From Ananas comosus (lineage: Eukaryota > Streptophyta > Magnoliopsida > Poales > Bromeliaceae): a stretch of DNA of 64,000 nucleotides. Positions 13,301-23,542 of this stretch are shown piece by piece (the first letter of the stretch is position 1; the number at the start of each line of letters is the position of its first letter). A program made the translations under genes and the position numbers. The stretch covers positions 13,050,065-13,114,064 of the forward strand of contig NC_033626.1 in NCBI RefSeq assembly GCF_001540865.1. Direction: 5' to 3'. Below the pieces are notes generated by a model. The model ran no database searches. It was given only the letters and a program-made list of their open reading frames with translations, and was not told the origin of the DNA.

Positions 13301-16300
13301 GGAGGATTCCCCTTGGTTGCTTGTTGCATTTCTGCTGCTGAACAGGCGATAGTAAGCACACCAGAAAATATAATATGCTGATTTTTATTTTTTTTTTATT
13401 TTTTTTAAAAACCACGTGCACAATTTCATTAACAAATACTCCTATATACTTTTATGTTAGCAAACGCGTAAGTGCATCCGGAAAATATAATTTGCTGAAA
13501 ATGTTTTCAGCCATCTGCACAATCTCACTAACAAGAACTCTCCTTTATGCTTGAATGTTAGCAAGCAAATGCAATAATTATAATTGTAGAAGTATCATTG
13601 CATGAAGAGTACAATGTTTGTCACTATAAACATCATCTCTTTCCATGCATACTAGGAATCTTACAAGGTCAGATGATCGGTGGATTGTTCTTAATTGGCA
13701 GCATTCAGGCTCATGAAAGCCTAAAGCCAGACAACCCACTTTATAGAGCTCCTTCTGAGCATGGAAAAAATCTATAAAAAGGAAAGATGTACTGACCACA
13801 AGGCATAATCATGCTGAGGCTAAAAAAGAATATTAGAGTCTTCACATGTCATACCTGATAAAATAGTTCCAGATATTAAAGGACAAGTAGTTTAACTTTG
13901 TAAGCTTTTCCATTCTGATCATACATTCTTTAACAACTTCCTATACTTGAACTTACAAGTAGTTTAACTTCGTAAGCTTTTCCATTCTGGTCATACATTC
14001 CTTACAACTTCCTATACTTGAACTTTTTAATACATATAATGCCTAATCATTATCAACATTTAACTACTGTCTTCAAAATGATTTTCACACCATATTTTTC
14101 ATACTTTATAGCATTATTGTATGTTTCTGTCCAATTTTCAACCCTATCTACCTAGTTACTATTCACAACAACATGGCAGGTGCCTATCACTGTTCATTAT
14201 GATCATGGAAGTTCCAAATCTGAGCTGCTTGAAGCTCTTGAGCTGGTATGTATGAATTCAGAGTCATTACTTCATTTCAAAGACATAAAAGCTTCTATCT
14301 AGCAGTTGCATAATGTGTTGTCACTTCCTGTCTAGGTTTTCTCTTCCTGAAGTGAGTATATGCTCTTATTAGTTATATTGTTTTCTTGATTCTGCTTCCA
14401 ACTTTGGACTGCCTTATCGGTACTACTACAGGATTTCGATTCAGTCATGATAGACGGTTCACACCTCCCTTTAGAGGAAAACATTTTATTCACAAAGTAT
14501 ATATCTTCATTGGCACAAGCAAAAGGGATGTTGGTGGAAGCTGAACTTGGGAGGTTGTCGGGCACTGAAGATGGCTTAACAGTTGAAGCTTATGAAGCTA
14601 GACTAACTGACGTTACCCAGGTAAATTTACTCTGTTATTCAATGGGCTTCAAGAAAAGTACTTGCTGAAGATTTAACGTTGTTTATTTTACCGGTGATGG
14701 TGGTCAGGCCCAAGAATTTATTGATAAAACAAACATCGATGCTTTAGCAGTGTGCGTCGGAAATGTTCATGGATCATATCCGCCCTCTGGTCCCAATCTC
14801 AGACTCGACTTGTTAAAGGTCAGATAAAGGCAATCAGGTCTTCGTAGTTCAATAGATGAATAGGAACTCTCACAGTTGTTTTTACGAGTGTTCCAGTCTA
14901 AAGATCCGTAAAGTTTATCTTGGTAGTTCAGTTCAAAAAGTAAAACATTTGTATTTGCATGTCAGTTGCAATGCATATTTTCTCTTTAAGGTGTCATGCA
15001 AAATATTTGTGTCAGATATGACCAACATAAAATCAATGACAAGATAGCACCTTGAGAAGCAGAAATTTGCCTAGTAAAGAAACTAAGCTATGAATTCAAC
15101 GTCTTTAAATGATAAGCCTGAAGAGAAAGATTGGCTGAAACTTAACCTAAACTAGGTTGGCTACAATTGGATTTTCAGGTTGGGTGGGAATTGTACTGAC
15201 AGTTTAGCTATCTTAGCTTCAATATTAATGATCTTACAAGGATTCCATCGTGAACAAGTAAAGTCTACAGGGGACTATTTTATGAGCAAGCAAATAGAAT
15301 TTTGTGTAATGTTCCAATCACAGCTTATCATTTTCAATTTTCTATCTAAAATAGGCATCAAATTACAAATACCCAATCCTTAATATTGTTGTACTGAAGC
15401 TCTATGAACTTAAAAAAGCCGCATCACCTTTTATTTGGAAGACAAATTATTAGCAGTGATGAATAAAAGTATTACAACAAATACTAACATAATAATATGG
15501 CCTTTGTATACAGCGTCCTACTCTTATAAATTGGAGAGAATTAGAACTACCAAAAAAGTAGACTTTAGGTAAGTAGAATAGAATCATTGAGGAGATGAGC
15601 CTCTTTCTTTGCTTTGGATTAGAACTTCGAATTGATAGTATGTGTCCTATTTGAGCTGTATGTTAGCATCTATACAGCCTTTTCCTTTTCTGTAAGTCTG
15701 TCACAACCCCCTGGTTGTCCGTCCAGAAAATATACATGTCCCTGTCCGCCTTTTGGATCATAAGCATGCATTTTGGAAGGCTAAAACATAGGTGCCAAAT
15801 GGGTCATAAAATGGATTATTGTTATGATTGCTGCTAGCGTTCATAGTATTAGTTTCATTGACATTAACTTTTAAAAATCATACTTCAATTCCAATGGCAT
15901 AATTTTGCTTCCGATTCTTGGTGAGATTTTGTGTTTTCCCCCTGATATATTAAATCGCATCACAGGACCTTCGTGCATTAACAAGAGAAAAGGGAGTTAG
16001 TTTGGTTCTCCATGGAGCATCTGGATTGCCGAGGGAACTCGTTAAGGTGCGTAAGTGCTTTATGCAGAAAGCTATTCATCTTGTTGCATGAATATAGTGA
16101 TACCCCTCAACAAACATCTCATAGTGATGTGATTGTTTGGAGAAATTGTTTGGAGACAGCCAATGTACAGGAGTCTGTTAAAGGCTCAAAAGGAGCATTT
16201 AACAGGAAATGCAGTATACTGATGGTAAGAGGGGAGTTAACTAATGGATTATGCAGAAGAGCAAACCATCAATATTGCACCTTTATTTCTGATTAGATGA

Positions 16301-16600
16301 TTTGCAATGAGTGAATAGTAAGAAATGAGCAATAGTAAGAACTAAAGTGAATTAGTGGCGGCATCATGCTTATGTAAGTACTCTCTCTCTCTCTCTCTCA
16401 CCGCCGGTGTTGAGCAGGAATGCATTGATTTAGGCGTAAGGAAATTCAATGTGAACACAGAAGTTCGAAAGGCTTACATGGAATCTCTTAAAGAGCCACA
16501 AAAAGATCTTGTTCTGGTGATGGCGGCTGCAAAGGAGGCAATGAAAGCAGTAATTGCAGAGAAAATGCACCTCTTTGGTTCAGCTGGAAAAGCATGGTAG
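31..16600 (+). CDS. Fusion protein: tandem HIBADH-like dehydrogenases + DUF1537 + class II aldolase (5'-partial, 36 exons)
   Basis: This is the plant ketose-bisphosphate aldolase class-II family protein, a fusion of four catalytic-type domains. I joined 36 exons using GT-AG borders and reading-frame continuity. They total 3,662 nt, leaving 1,219 residues plus a TAG stop at 16598-16600. Bases 1-30 are intron ending in an AG acceptor, so the start codon and the first Rossmann fold lie upstream. The family is roughly 1,370 residues in Arabidopsis, so about 150 residues are missing. Order: C-terminal half of dehydrogenase 1 (to residue ~131), complete dehydrogenase 2 (~150-450), DUF1537 (~485-945), aldolase (~946-1219). 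The substrate of the whole protein is not known to me. Dehydrogenase plus sugar-acid kinase plus aldolase modules suggest sequential handling of a sugar-acid-like metabolite, probably in the cytosol. No frameshift or internal stop breaks the joined reading frame. Some introns are long because of repeat insertions (introns after 2526, 5875 and 9814). Confidence 0.93.
1291..5875 (+). other. Coding segment: second HIBADH-like dehydrogenase domain (exons 6-16)
   Basis: Exons at 1291-1485, 1679-1754, 2257-2337, 2446-2526, 3661-3737, 3872-3926, 4025-4073, 4265-4402, 5257-5338, 5433-5511 and 5829-5875. The Rossmann nucleotide-binding loop GFIGLGAMGFGMAAHLL is in the first of these. The substrate-binding signature DAPVSGGVKRAADGTLTIM spans 3661-3880, and the catalytic-lysine segment SVKMVNQLLAGVH opens the exon at 4265. 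All key motifs are intact, so this copy should be catalytically competent, unlike what can be judged for the truncated first copy. The intron after 2526 holds a foldback element, and the intron after 4402 holds a C/CT tract near 4935. Confidence 0.92.
2981..3541. repeat. Foldback (MITE-like) element in intron 9 of the aldolase fusion gene
   Basis: The left arm (about 2981-3120) and right arm (about 3405-3541) are inverted copies about 140 bp long. Landmarks are CCCTTGCACTTTAGCCCC on the left and its inverted counterpart near 3500, and CAAATAGGTCCAA near 3084 against TTGGACCTATTTG near 3423. Between the arms is a 54-bp tandem duplication (3126-3179 and 3180-3233). I see no coding capacity, so this is a non-autonomous element. 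Confidence 0.75.
5964..6309. mobile_element. MITE copy 1 in intron 16, with GATGAA target duplication
   Basis: Ends are inverted: GCAAGGATTTAAAT on the left, and TTTAAATTCTTGC on the right. GATGAA occurs directly before (5958-5963) and after (6310-6315), which reads as a 6-bp target-site duplication. The interior is unusually rich in GGCACG/GTGCCG words (e.g. GGCACGATACAGCACGATG) that can pair across the element. The same element occurs again 450 bp downstream. Confidence 0.7.
6754..7081. mobile_element. MITE copy 2 in intron 16 (same family and orientation)
   Basis: It is collinear with the copy at 5964, including GTGCCGACACGTAAT and the GATGGGCA(T/C)TTTAA right end. It starts ACAAGGATTTAAGTGC and ends GCACTTTAATCCTTG. 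The copies differ at many positions, so they are old or independent insertions. No clear target duplication is visible. Confidence 0.65.
9825..9854. repeat. (CT)n microsatellite just inside intron 26
   Basis: A run of CT dinucleotides starts about 10 bases after the 5' splice site at 9815. Other simple repeats in this intron are (TA)n at 10109-10129 and (TG)n at 10352-10382. Confidence 0.9.
10132..10345. mobile_element. TA-flanked foldback family, copy A1 (right arm only, adjoining an N)
   Basis: It carries the family core ATTTTTATTTTCAGCCGTTG at 10138, the ACGGAGCCGATCGACGATTC block, and the hairpin end AGCACGGAAGGCTCCGTGCT. A (TA)n tract lies directly left of the N at 10131, and TATATAT lies right of the element. 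The expected left arm is absent, probably lost at the assembly join. Copies A2-A4 are at 23543, 32348 and 40132. Confidence 0.65.
13883..14025. repeat. 72-bp tandem duplication in intron 31
   Basis: The unit beginning ACAAGTAGTTTAACTT at 13883 is repeated at 13955 with few changes (e.g. GATCATACATTC against GGTCATACATTC). A second, more degenerate direct pair of about 110 bp lies just upstream, at roughly 13363-13463 and 13476-13566. Neither overlaps an exon. Confidence 0.8.
16380..16399. repeat. (CT)n tract serving as polypyrimidine tract of the last aldolase exon
   Basis: Perfect CT repeats end 18 bases before the AG acceptor at 16416-16417. No better pyrimidine tract is nearby, so the microsatellite itself probably acts in 3' splice-site recognition. 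Confidence 0.6.
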
Positions 16601-17239
16601 AAAAGCGGAGCGAAAAGCTCTGTTAGCTTCCCAATCGAGCATTCTGATGAAGATCTCATCAAAATGCTCTGGCTTAATCATCACGCACAGCTTTACTATA
16701 ACAAAGCAGTCGGGATGCCTAAGTTCCAACCATTTGGGCCAGCTACATGTACCAGTTTTTTATTTGCTCGCGGAAATGTTTGCCGGATTGTTTAGTTACC
16801 TTACACCTATTTCCTTTTCTCTGCTTGATACAAGCTATGAAAGGGACATTTGCACCGCATAGGCCTAGGCCAATATTATGTTATCTAGTCATAAATTATG
16901 GACATTTTAGAACGGGCAACAGATACTCTCATGGGCGTGTTAATTAAAAATGTGCTCTTTGGTTAAGGCTTGTTGATAGATCCGCCAAAGCAATTTGGAG
17001 ACGGTACTGGTAAATGTTTTCAAGAGTTTGCAATCGCTTGCAAAAAGAAGAGATTGAGTTCTTCCCTCTGCTCTCTCATGTTACAAATTATGCTGTCAGT
17101 TATCTTGAGTTTGATCACTCACTATTTCGTTCTGAAATGGCCCAAGTTTATCATAGAAAACATAATTAATGATGTATGCTCCTTTTAAAAATATGAGCAA
17201 TACTGTCTACACTCTAAAGGTGGGCATAAATCATACATT
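16601..17239 (+). other. 3' flank / probable 3'UTR of the aldolase fusion gene
   Basis: No further coding exon is recognisable. Short open frames here lack family features and start after the TAG at 16600. AATTAAAA and AATAAT-like words occur around 16940-17200, but I cannot place the polyadenylation site. Confidence 0.4.
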
Positions 17240-17242
17240 TTA

Positions 17243-17590
17243 GGGAAAACTTCAAAAACCCCCCTGTGGTTTCGTGCATTCTCACTTTGCTACCCTGTGG
17301 TTTAAAATGTATCAATTTGCCCCCCTGTGGTTTCGTTTTTATCTTTTTGTTATCAATTTTATTATTATTTTTTTTTAAAATCAGTGACAAAGTTAAAATT
17401 AAAGGATACTAAAGTGACTATTCGATAAATATAGATGGTTATCTGAAGTTTTTTGTATATAATTTAACGAAATATTAACGAAAAAGCTTTCGAAAAGATA
17501 AAAATGAAACCACAGGGGGGTAAATTGATACGTTTTAAACCACAGGGTAGCAAAGTGAGAATGCACGAAACCACAGGGGGGNTACTGTTT
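17243..17590. repeat. Foldback element with CCCCCTGTGGTTTCGTGC arms
   Basis: The left arm (about 17255-17345) reads CCCCTGTGGTTTCGTGC, then TCTCACTTTGCTACC, then TTTGCCCCCCTGTGG. The right arm (about 17496-17581) is its inverted complement with few mismatches. About 150 bp of AT-rich loop separates the arms. A single N at 17582 sits at the right edge. No coding potential; this is a MITE-like hairpin. Confidence 0.75.
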
Positions 17591-19500
17591 CACATAAAAA
17601 AAGAATGCCCAATCAAAGATAAGTAATATAGCATTGGTTATGCAAATTATAAACATGTACAAAAAGAAAAAGAAAAAAATAATATTAAAGCTAGACAACT
17701 TAGATTATAAAGCTAAGCTCCATCTCGATGCTTGTACAAGGAACTTTTTTAAATATGTAGTTGCCTTTAAAAAAAAAAAAAAAAAAAAACAAAACAAAAC
17801 AAAACCAAAAACAGTAAAAAAGTATGATAAACTGTATAGTCATGCTGTTACTTTTGCATGCATGTATTATGTGATAATATATTTTTTCGTTGCCACTAAG
17901 AACAATTATCATTGATCAAATTGCTTAAAACATCTTATTTCTGATCAAAATTTATATTTTTGAATTTCTTGATAAATATAGCGAATCTTAAAAATGTGAT
18001 TTGTAAATACCACTTTTTTATAAATTTGACATATTGTATAAAAAGCATTCAATACTTACGTTACGCATACACCTCAACTAACGACTTTAAAACAAATATA
18101 AGGTCGAGGTCATTAGAAGTAACTATCTAACATTTGAAAAAAAATTAAATTTCACCACTTAACCTTCAGCTTATCTATCACCACAGTATTTCTCTCTTTT
18201 TTTTTTTTTTTTGACAAATAACAGCACACTGCCCACCTATTTATTTGGAAAATAAACAAACTTAACAAATAAGAGACTTTAGGGCCTCCGGGAATTACCA
18301 ATATAACATTAGACACATGTAGCTTTTGGAGTAGCAGCTAATGCGCCCTCACAACATCCACCGTGATAATCATATCACATCAACTTAAGGGGGGGACAAA
18401 ACAAAGAAGAAATATTCCACCACATGATGGACATCATGACAATCATGCCACATCAAGATAATCAATGGCCGTTACTCATCTAGCCGACCCTGTCTGTACT
18501 AGAAGTTATTTCTATTCTACATATTTTGAAAACAATAAAGAATGTCTTATTCCCAAATCAACTATATAGCATAAAAGCACATACTTAACAAGATACTTTG
18601 TGAAACCAATAATTAGACCGAAAAAAACAGCTGTTACAGTCATCCACAGTCAACAATCTAATAACACAAATACAAACTAAACAATAGTGATGACTAATGA
18701 GCCCCCAATCACAAACTAAAAGCCCCTTCAAATTGACAGATCAACCATTAAGAAAATAGCATTCCTGGGCTACCCAAATACATCATCAACATGACAAGCC
18801 AATGAGCAACTCAGCTTAAAGAAAACAAACAGCATGGTGACGAATTTAAAACGACAGTGAAAGAATAAGTACACATCTAGTCTTAAACTAATTCATTAAG
18901 AACTAGAGATTCTACAATTTAAATAGCAATCATAGAATCATTAAATTCCGAATAGGATCACCACTGCAAAACCTCACAAATTATCGCAACTACTGTAGAT
19001 CAGCATTATGATGAGCACTTTTATCAAAGGCCATGCTTCAGGACTCCCACATGCCCCTCAGCTGTGCTCCAAAGAATGAAGAGAAAAAGAAAAGAAAAGA
19101 GAACGATAAAGCACGCTTATGCACACCATGTCTTCATCTGAAACATCCCGCGCACAGATATAGATCAGATATCAAGCACATATAAAATACCTACTCTTAA
19201 CAATTTATCATATTTAGGAGTATGCGAATGCAGCAGGAACTGTAACAAGTAAACCCCACTAGGAAAAAAGCACATGAAGTGAACAGCAAAAAGGAACATC
19301 TTTTTCAGAAAAAGAGAAGGAAGTCAAACAGCCGGAAACTACTCAGATTAATCTCATTGAATCGTTTTCACGAACTAGGTCAAATGAGGCGATTCCATAA
19401 AAATGTACATCTATGCATCCACATTACACAACATACGCTTCAATTAACACTGCATCTCCCTACAATTAGCAAATCTAACATTAAGAATAGAACAAATAAG
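17591..19500. other. AT-rich intergenic DNA between the aldolase and histone-like genes
   Basis: It includes an A-run at 17770-17789 and a T-run at 18197-18212. The rest is unremarkable single-copy-looking DNA. The last several hundred bases probably include the 3'UTR of the minus-strand gene that ends at 19581. I see no gene. Confidence 0.4.
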
Positions 19501-19580
19501 AGTGAGAGAGAGAGAGAGGGAGAGGAGGAGGAGGAGGAGAAGAGGGCATAGAAAAGCACCACAAATGCGATCAGAAACTC

Positions 19581-20155
19581 TCAGAACCCGTCGTTCGCCT
19601 CTTCCGGCCTCACCTTCCGCGGCCGCCCCCTCCCCCTCTTACCCGGCTGCGGCGGCGGCGCGGCCCCCATCATGGCCGCCGCCGACGACGACGTGGACGC
19701 CGAGGCGGCGCCGGCCGGAACCCGGGCGGGCCCCGGGCCTCGGACTTCGGGGGTCGGCCGCGGCCGCGCTTCGGCGGCGCGTCGGGGCCGGCGACGAAGT
19801 AGTTGTTCTTGATGAATACAAGCTCCCCGTTCTGGCGCATGTGCATGAGGTGCGCCTTGAGCAGCGCCGAGTGCGACGGGGGGAGCTCCCCGTAGTTCGA
19901 CTGTATGTACTTGGAGATCGACGTCTTGTTCGACCCGTTCGGCTCGTTCAGCGCCGTGATCGCCGCCATTATCATCTGCTCCGCCGCACCCGAACCAAAA
20001 TCCCAAGGAAATTAGGGTTTCTAGAACCTTCCAAAAACGGGGGAGAAAAACCTAAAGAACGTTAGGGTTAGCATTTGGGGTCGCGAGGGTACCTCCGGGT
20101 ACGTGGGTAGATGATGAGGCGGCGGCTTCCCAACCTCTTCACCGGCCATAGCCAT
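19581..20155 (-). CDS. HMG-Y-related / linker-histone-like protein with H15 domain and AT-hooks (apparent frameshift)
   Basis: This is a small chromatin protein that binds AT-rich minor grooves in the nucleus. Exon 1 (20155-20093, 21 codons, starting MAMAGEEVGKPPPHH) joins a phase-0 117-bp intron and exon 2, which starts at 19975. Exon 2 opens with a linker-histone H15 fold (MIMAAITALNEPNGSNK, then SAL..HL..M...GELVFIKNNYF). An AT-hook KRGRGRPPK follows. Read straight on, the frame leaves the family at about 19740 and stops at 19670 after an arginine-rich tail (122 aa in total). The neighbouring frame continues through A/S-rich sequence to a second AT-hook, KRGRGRPRK, and a stop at 19581. One extra base in the GC-rich run near 19725-19740 would join them into about 152 aa. 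I therefore read this as one gene with a one-base deletion or a sequencing error. The 5' leader is CT-rich. Confidence 0.85.
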
Positions 20156-20192
20156 GGCGACGAGAGCGAGAACAAAGCGACGAGGAAGAAGA

Positions 20193-20229
<37 letters not shown>
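20193..20229. repeat. (GA)n / (CT)n microsatellite in the 5' leader of the histone-like gene
   Basis: The GA run on + is a CT run in the transcript sense. It begins 40 bases upstream of the minus-strand ATG at 20155. CT-rich leaders near the start site are common in plant promoters (Y-patch/GAGA-like). A functional role is inference. Confidence 0.7.
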
Positions 20230-20232
<3 letters not shown>

Positions 20233-20239
20233 TTTGTTG

Positions 20240-21700
20240 TGATTAGAAATATTTTGGGGGGGGTCGGAAAGGAATTTAAAAAGGTGGGGTTGGGTTGGGG
20301 ATGGATCGGAAATGGGGAGAAGGGAAGGGAAAAAAATAAAAGGAAAAAAGGGGAAAAAAGGGGTAAGTGATAATTTAAAATAGAAGTTGAATGTGGAAGG
20401 GAAGGGGTAGGGTAGGGGATGGGATCGACGGTCGGGATTCGATAGACGGCGTTGATCAGACGGTCGTGACTGGGAGGAATAGGGGATCACGCGGATTGCT
20501 GACGTGCATGGGGCATTGGAGTTACCTTTCTCTGAATTTTTCTTTTTCTTTATAATTTCCGCTTTGTCTTTTGCCATAGCCTCCTCGAGCTGATACATAA
20601 AAGCCACTTGATATTTGTTTATTTACGGATCATGCCATGATGGGTGTGCCCATGTTTGAATGGTTGCGGAGTGAGGGCATTTTAGTCATTTTATCGTTTT
20701 CTGCTTTTGTATCAGATCAAATCTATTTCTAGTTCCTGTAGTACCAGGATATTATAACTTGGTTCTATAATTTTTTAAAAAAAGTAAAAACACATCCATA
20801 GTTCTTCAAACTTTTTACAATAAAGAGATAAACTAATTGCTATCAAAAATAAAATTATAAGACGTAAAAAACAAAATTAAAATGTTAAGGCAATCAGATA
20901 AAAAAAACAAAGAAATAAAGTAAAAAATTAACCCTATATTTGAATATTGATATTTGAACAGCAAATTTTGTCATGAGTAAAATATATACTTTTTATTATT
21001 TCGCTTCATAATTCTATTTAAAAGAGGTGTTGTTCTAAAAGAAATATTAAAAAATGGATGAGAAAAATTTAAATTATTCTTCTAATAAAATTTATTTTGC
21101 ATACTTCATCATCCAAATGTTGGAAGCACTTTTGTTGCAAAGTCTACAAATTGAAATGGATGATTTTATTTATCTACCACTTAAAAATCTTTGAAAATAA
21201 TTTTTTTATCAATATCAATTGTTAATATATCGGTATATATGATGTGAAAAATTTTAGTTGAATTATGAATATTGTATAAAAGTGTTATATGAGCTTGACA
21301 ATATATTAGCAACCCAAAATTTTTTTTTTGAAAATCATTATATTTTTATCATAGTTCTGTTTTTTTTTTATTCTTCTGTATTGCTGTGTTAACTGAAGAT
21401 AATTTTTAGAATATTATTTATGTAAGATGTGGAGCTCTTGTGTTGGCTTTTATTTGGTTCACCAATATATCAACGGTCTATAAAAACAATAACATAAAAA
21501 AATTCAAAAAAAATTGAAACTTTTTTTTTAATATTTTGAGAAGTTAAAAATCGCACTTCGCCCCTCAACAAGTGGATTCTCCTTTTTGAGGGAAGATAGG
21601 AAACCACTACCTTCTTTTTATTCTTTTTTTTATGTGGTAAAAATGCATGAACAAACCCCCAATGTAGGCAATTGTGAAATGTACCCTACAACTTTTTTTT
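20240..21700. other. Upstream region of the histone-like gene, then AT-rich intergenic DNA
   Basis: 20240-20540 is G-rich on + and probably holds the promoter. No convincing TATA box was placed. 20700-21700 is AT-rich with homopolymer runs and no coding signal. Confidence 0.35.
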
Positions 21701-22338
21701 TTTTTTTTTGTGTGATCGAGACTCCCTCAATTTTCAACCAATTTTAGTTCCAAAAACTTAAAAATTCTTTCAAAATCATCGGTGATTTTGAAAATTTGGA
21801 GATAAAACTTGACCGAATAACAGTTCACAGCTTATTAAATTATTAAATATGATGAAACTTTTAACCGGGGCATTAAAATCTCAAGTAAAGGAGATTGAAA
21901 GTTTTGGAAAGTCTCAATAGTAAAAATAAAAGCTAAAAGGTCAATGTCCAACGTTGCTATAGTTGAGGGGGGTCTCATACATTTGTACCTTAATTTCCTT
22001 TCCTTTTGTTTTCTTTTTCGTGGGAACTCGTTTCCCAGAAGAAGAGTGTTCCGATGGTGTGCATGCTCGTAGTTGTTGCTTCTGTACGTTCGAAGATTCC
22101 CAGCAAGTACCCCTCAACCACGCATACGAGGTGGGGTCTCAAACTTCTCATGGGGCCCACCATTCCACACACTTCGACCAATAGCCACTTGGGGCTGTTT
22201 TGCAAAACAGTCCAACCATTTTCTCGATTTTGTAATTCAGGCCTCACTTTCTCGCGCTTTGGTTGAAATCATTTTTTTCGTGCTAGGCCTCGGCAAAAAG
22301 TTGGTTGGGTTCGAGCCGGACCCAACTAGCTTGAAGGG

Positions 22339-22414
<76 letters not shown>
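22339..22414. repeat. Poly(A) run followed by (TA)n
   Basis: About 30 A residues run straight into about 45 bases of TA repeats. The sequence upstream (21700-22330) is non-repetitive by eye and contains only unsupported short open frames. Confidence 0.9.
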
Positions 22415-22417
<3 letters not shown>

Positions 22418-22636
22418 AGTTGAGCTGTGATGATTTTTAACAGTATCATCATCATGTGCATTAGGTTTTAAGCAACATTGATCTCTTTTTTATTATAATA
22501 TGCCTTTGATTAAACACTATTCACCTAACCACTCAACCTATCACGATCACCGTCAACCTCACATCTTTCCATCCAAGAGCTAAAATAATACACAAGTATC
22601 ACCCGCATGATACTTTACAAGTATCTAGCCCTACTC
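22415..22636. mobile_element. Short inverted-repeat family, divergent copy between TA tracts
   Basis: It shares the ordered words AACACTATTC, CCTCACATCT(T/C)TC and CCATCCAAGAGCTAAAA with the copies at 39855-40070 and 53165-53405. It has (TA)n on both sides (22369-22414 and 22637-22691). Boundaries are approximate. Confidence 0.45.
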
Positions 22637-22641
22637 TATAT

Positions 22642-22691
<50 letters not shown>
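22637..22691. repeat. (TA)n microsatellite
   Basis: About 55 bp of TA with one phase slip. It separates two members of the short inverted-repeat family. Confidence 0.9.
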
Positions 22692-22692
<1 letters not shown>

Positions 22693-22696
<4 letters not shown>

Positions 22697-23522
22697 CGGC
22701 TGGGATACTATCGATAGCACCAAGGACTTGGTGCTATCGAGTTTTTTTACCGTTAGATTTAACCCTTGATTAGTTTTATCCGTTAGATTGTACTATTCAA
22801 CCAACCACCCGCTCAACCCTAGGTAAGGGTGGCAATCCAGCTCGCTGTTCGCGAGCCAGCTCGTGTTCGGCTCGAAATGAGCTCGAAATTGAATCGCTCG
22901 TTTAGTAAACGAGCCGAACACGAGGCGAATTTTTCGGCTCGTTTATTAAACAAGCCGAACACGAGTTGGAGTCAGCTCGTTTGTGTTCGGCTCGATAACA
23001 GCTCGAATACATATATTTTATATTTATATAATTTATGTAATTTATATTTATATATAAATAAATAATTATATATAATATATATTTTTATTATTTAATTTTT
23101 AGCAAAATAAAAATATAAAGGCAAGCTCAATTATAAAAAACTCATTTATATATAAAGTTTCAACTATCAGGTCAAAATCTAATTGATAAGATTTTATAAA
23201 TTTATTTTTTATATATATTCAATCTAATCCTTTTAACTTATTGTTCGTTGGCCAGCTCGTCAGCCAGCTCGTGTTTGGCTCGTTTATTAACGAGCCGAAC
23301 ACGAGCTGAATTTTTTGGCTCGATACTTTAACAAGCCAGCTCATGTTCGGCTCATTTTAAACGAGCCGAACACGAGCCGACCTCAGCTCGCTCGTGTTCG
23401 GCTCATTTACACCCACTCAACTCTAGGGGGGCCACATCATCCTAACCGCATATTTTTCAATCCAAGGGCTAAAAAACTAATAACACCAATGGCTTGGTGC
23501 TATTAATAGTATTCCAACTTAG
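22693..23522. mobile_element. GATAGCACCAAG family, copy B1, split by a nested insertion
   Basis: The left end is GATACTATCGATAGCACCAA and the right end is TTGGTGCTATTAATAGTATT, so the termini are inverted. The interior matches copies B2 (32675) and B3 (39484): the TTAGATTTAACCC, CAACCAACCACCC and GCTCAACCCTAGG blocks correspond to inverted blocks there. A 592-bp element interrupts it at 22824-23415. Confidence 0.65.
22824..23415. mobile_element. Palindrome-rich element nested in copy B1
   Basis: It is flanked by a 12-bp direct repeat (CTCAACCCTAGG at 22812-22823 and CTCAACTCTAGG at 23416-23427, one mismatch), which reads as a target-site duplication. The ends are inverted: GGGTGGCAAT on the left, and ATTTACACCC on the right. 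Both flanks of the element are packed with variants of GCTCGTGTTCGGCTCG and its complement CGAGCCGAACACGAGC. The centre is AT-only. There is no coding capacity. The long target duplication points to a hAT- or Mutator-like non-autonomous element. Confidence 0.65.
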
Positions 23523-23542
23523 TTATATATATATATATATAT

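Larger units (their letters stand above)
12666..16600 (+). other. Coding segment: class II ketose-bisphosphate aldolase domain (exons 30-36)
   Basis: Exons at 12666-12776, 13277-13351, 14180-14245, 14432-14620, 14708-14818, 15966-16046 and 16418-16600. Class II (zinc-dependent) aldolase features are visible in order: AFNVYN near the start, then the VHYDHGSS segment carrying the catalytic Asp and a zinc-binding His, the EAELGRLSGTEDG loop, the VGNVHG and LHGASG zinc/phosphate-binding stretches, and FNVNTEVR near the end. The protein ends in FGSAGKAW. The acceptor of the last exon is preceded by a (CT)n microsatellite at 16380-16399. The tail GSAGKA followed by a stop matches the family, so the C terminus looks complete. 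Confidence 0.92.

Noticed and set aside
20068..20607. 179-codon minus-strand frame upstream of the histone-like gene
   Set aside because: It runs through the CT microsatellite and intron in a different frame from exon 1, and its composition is low-complexity.
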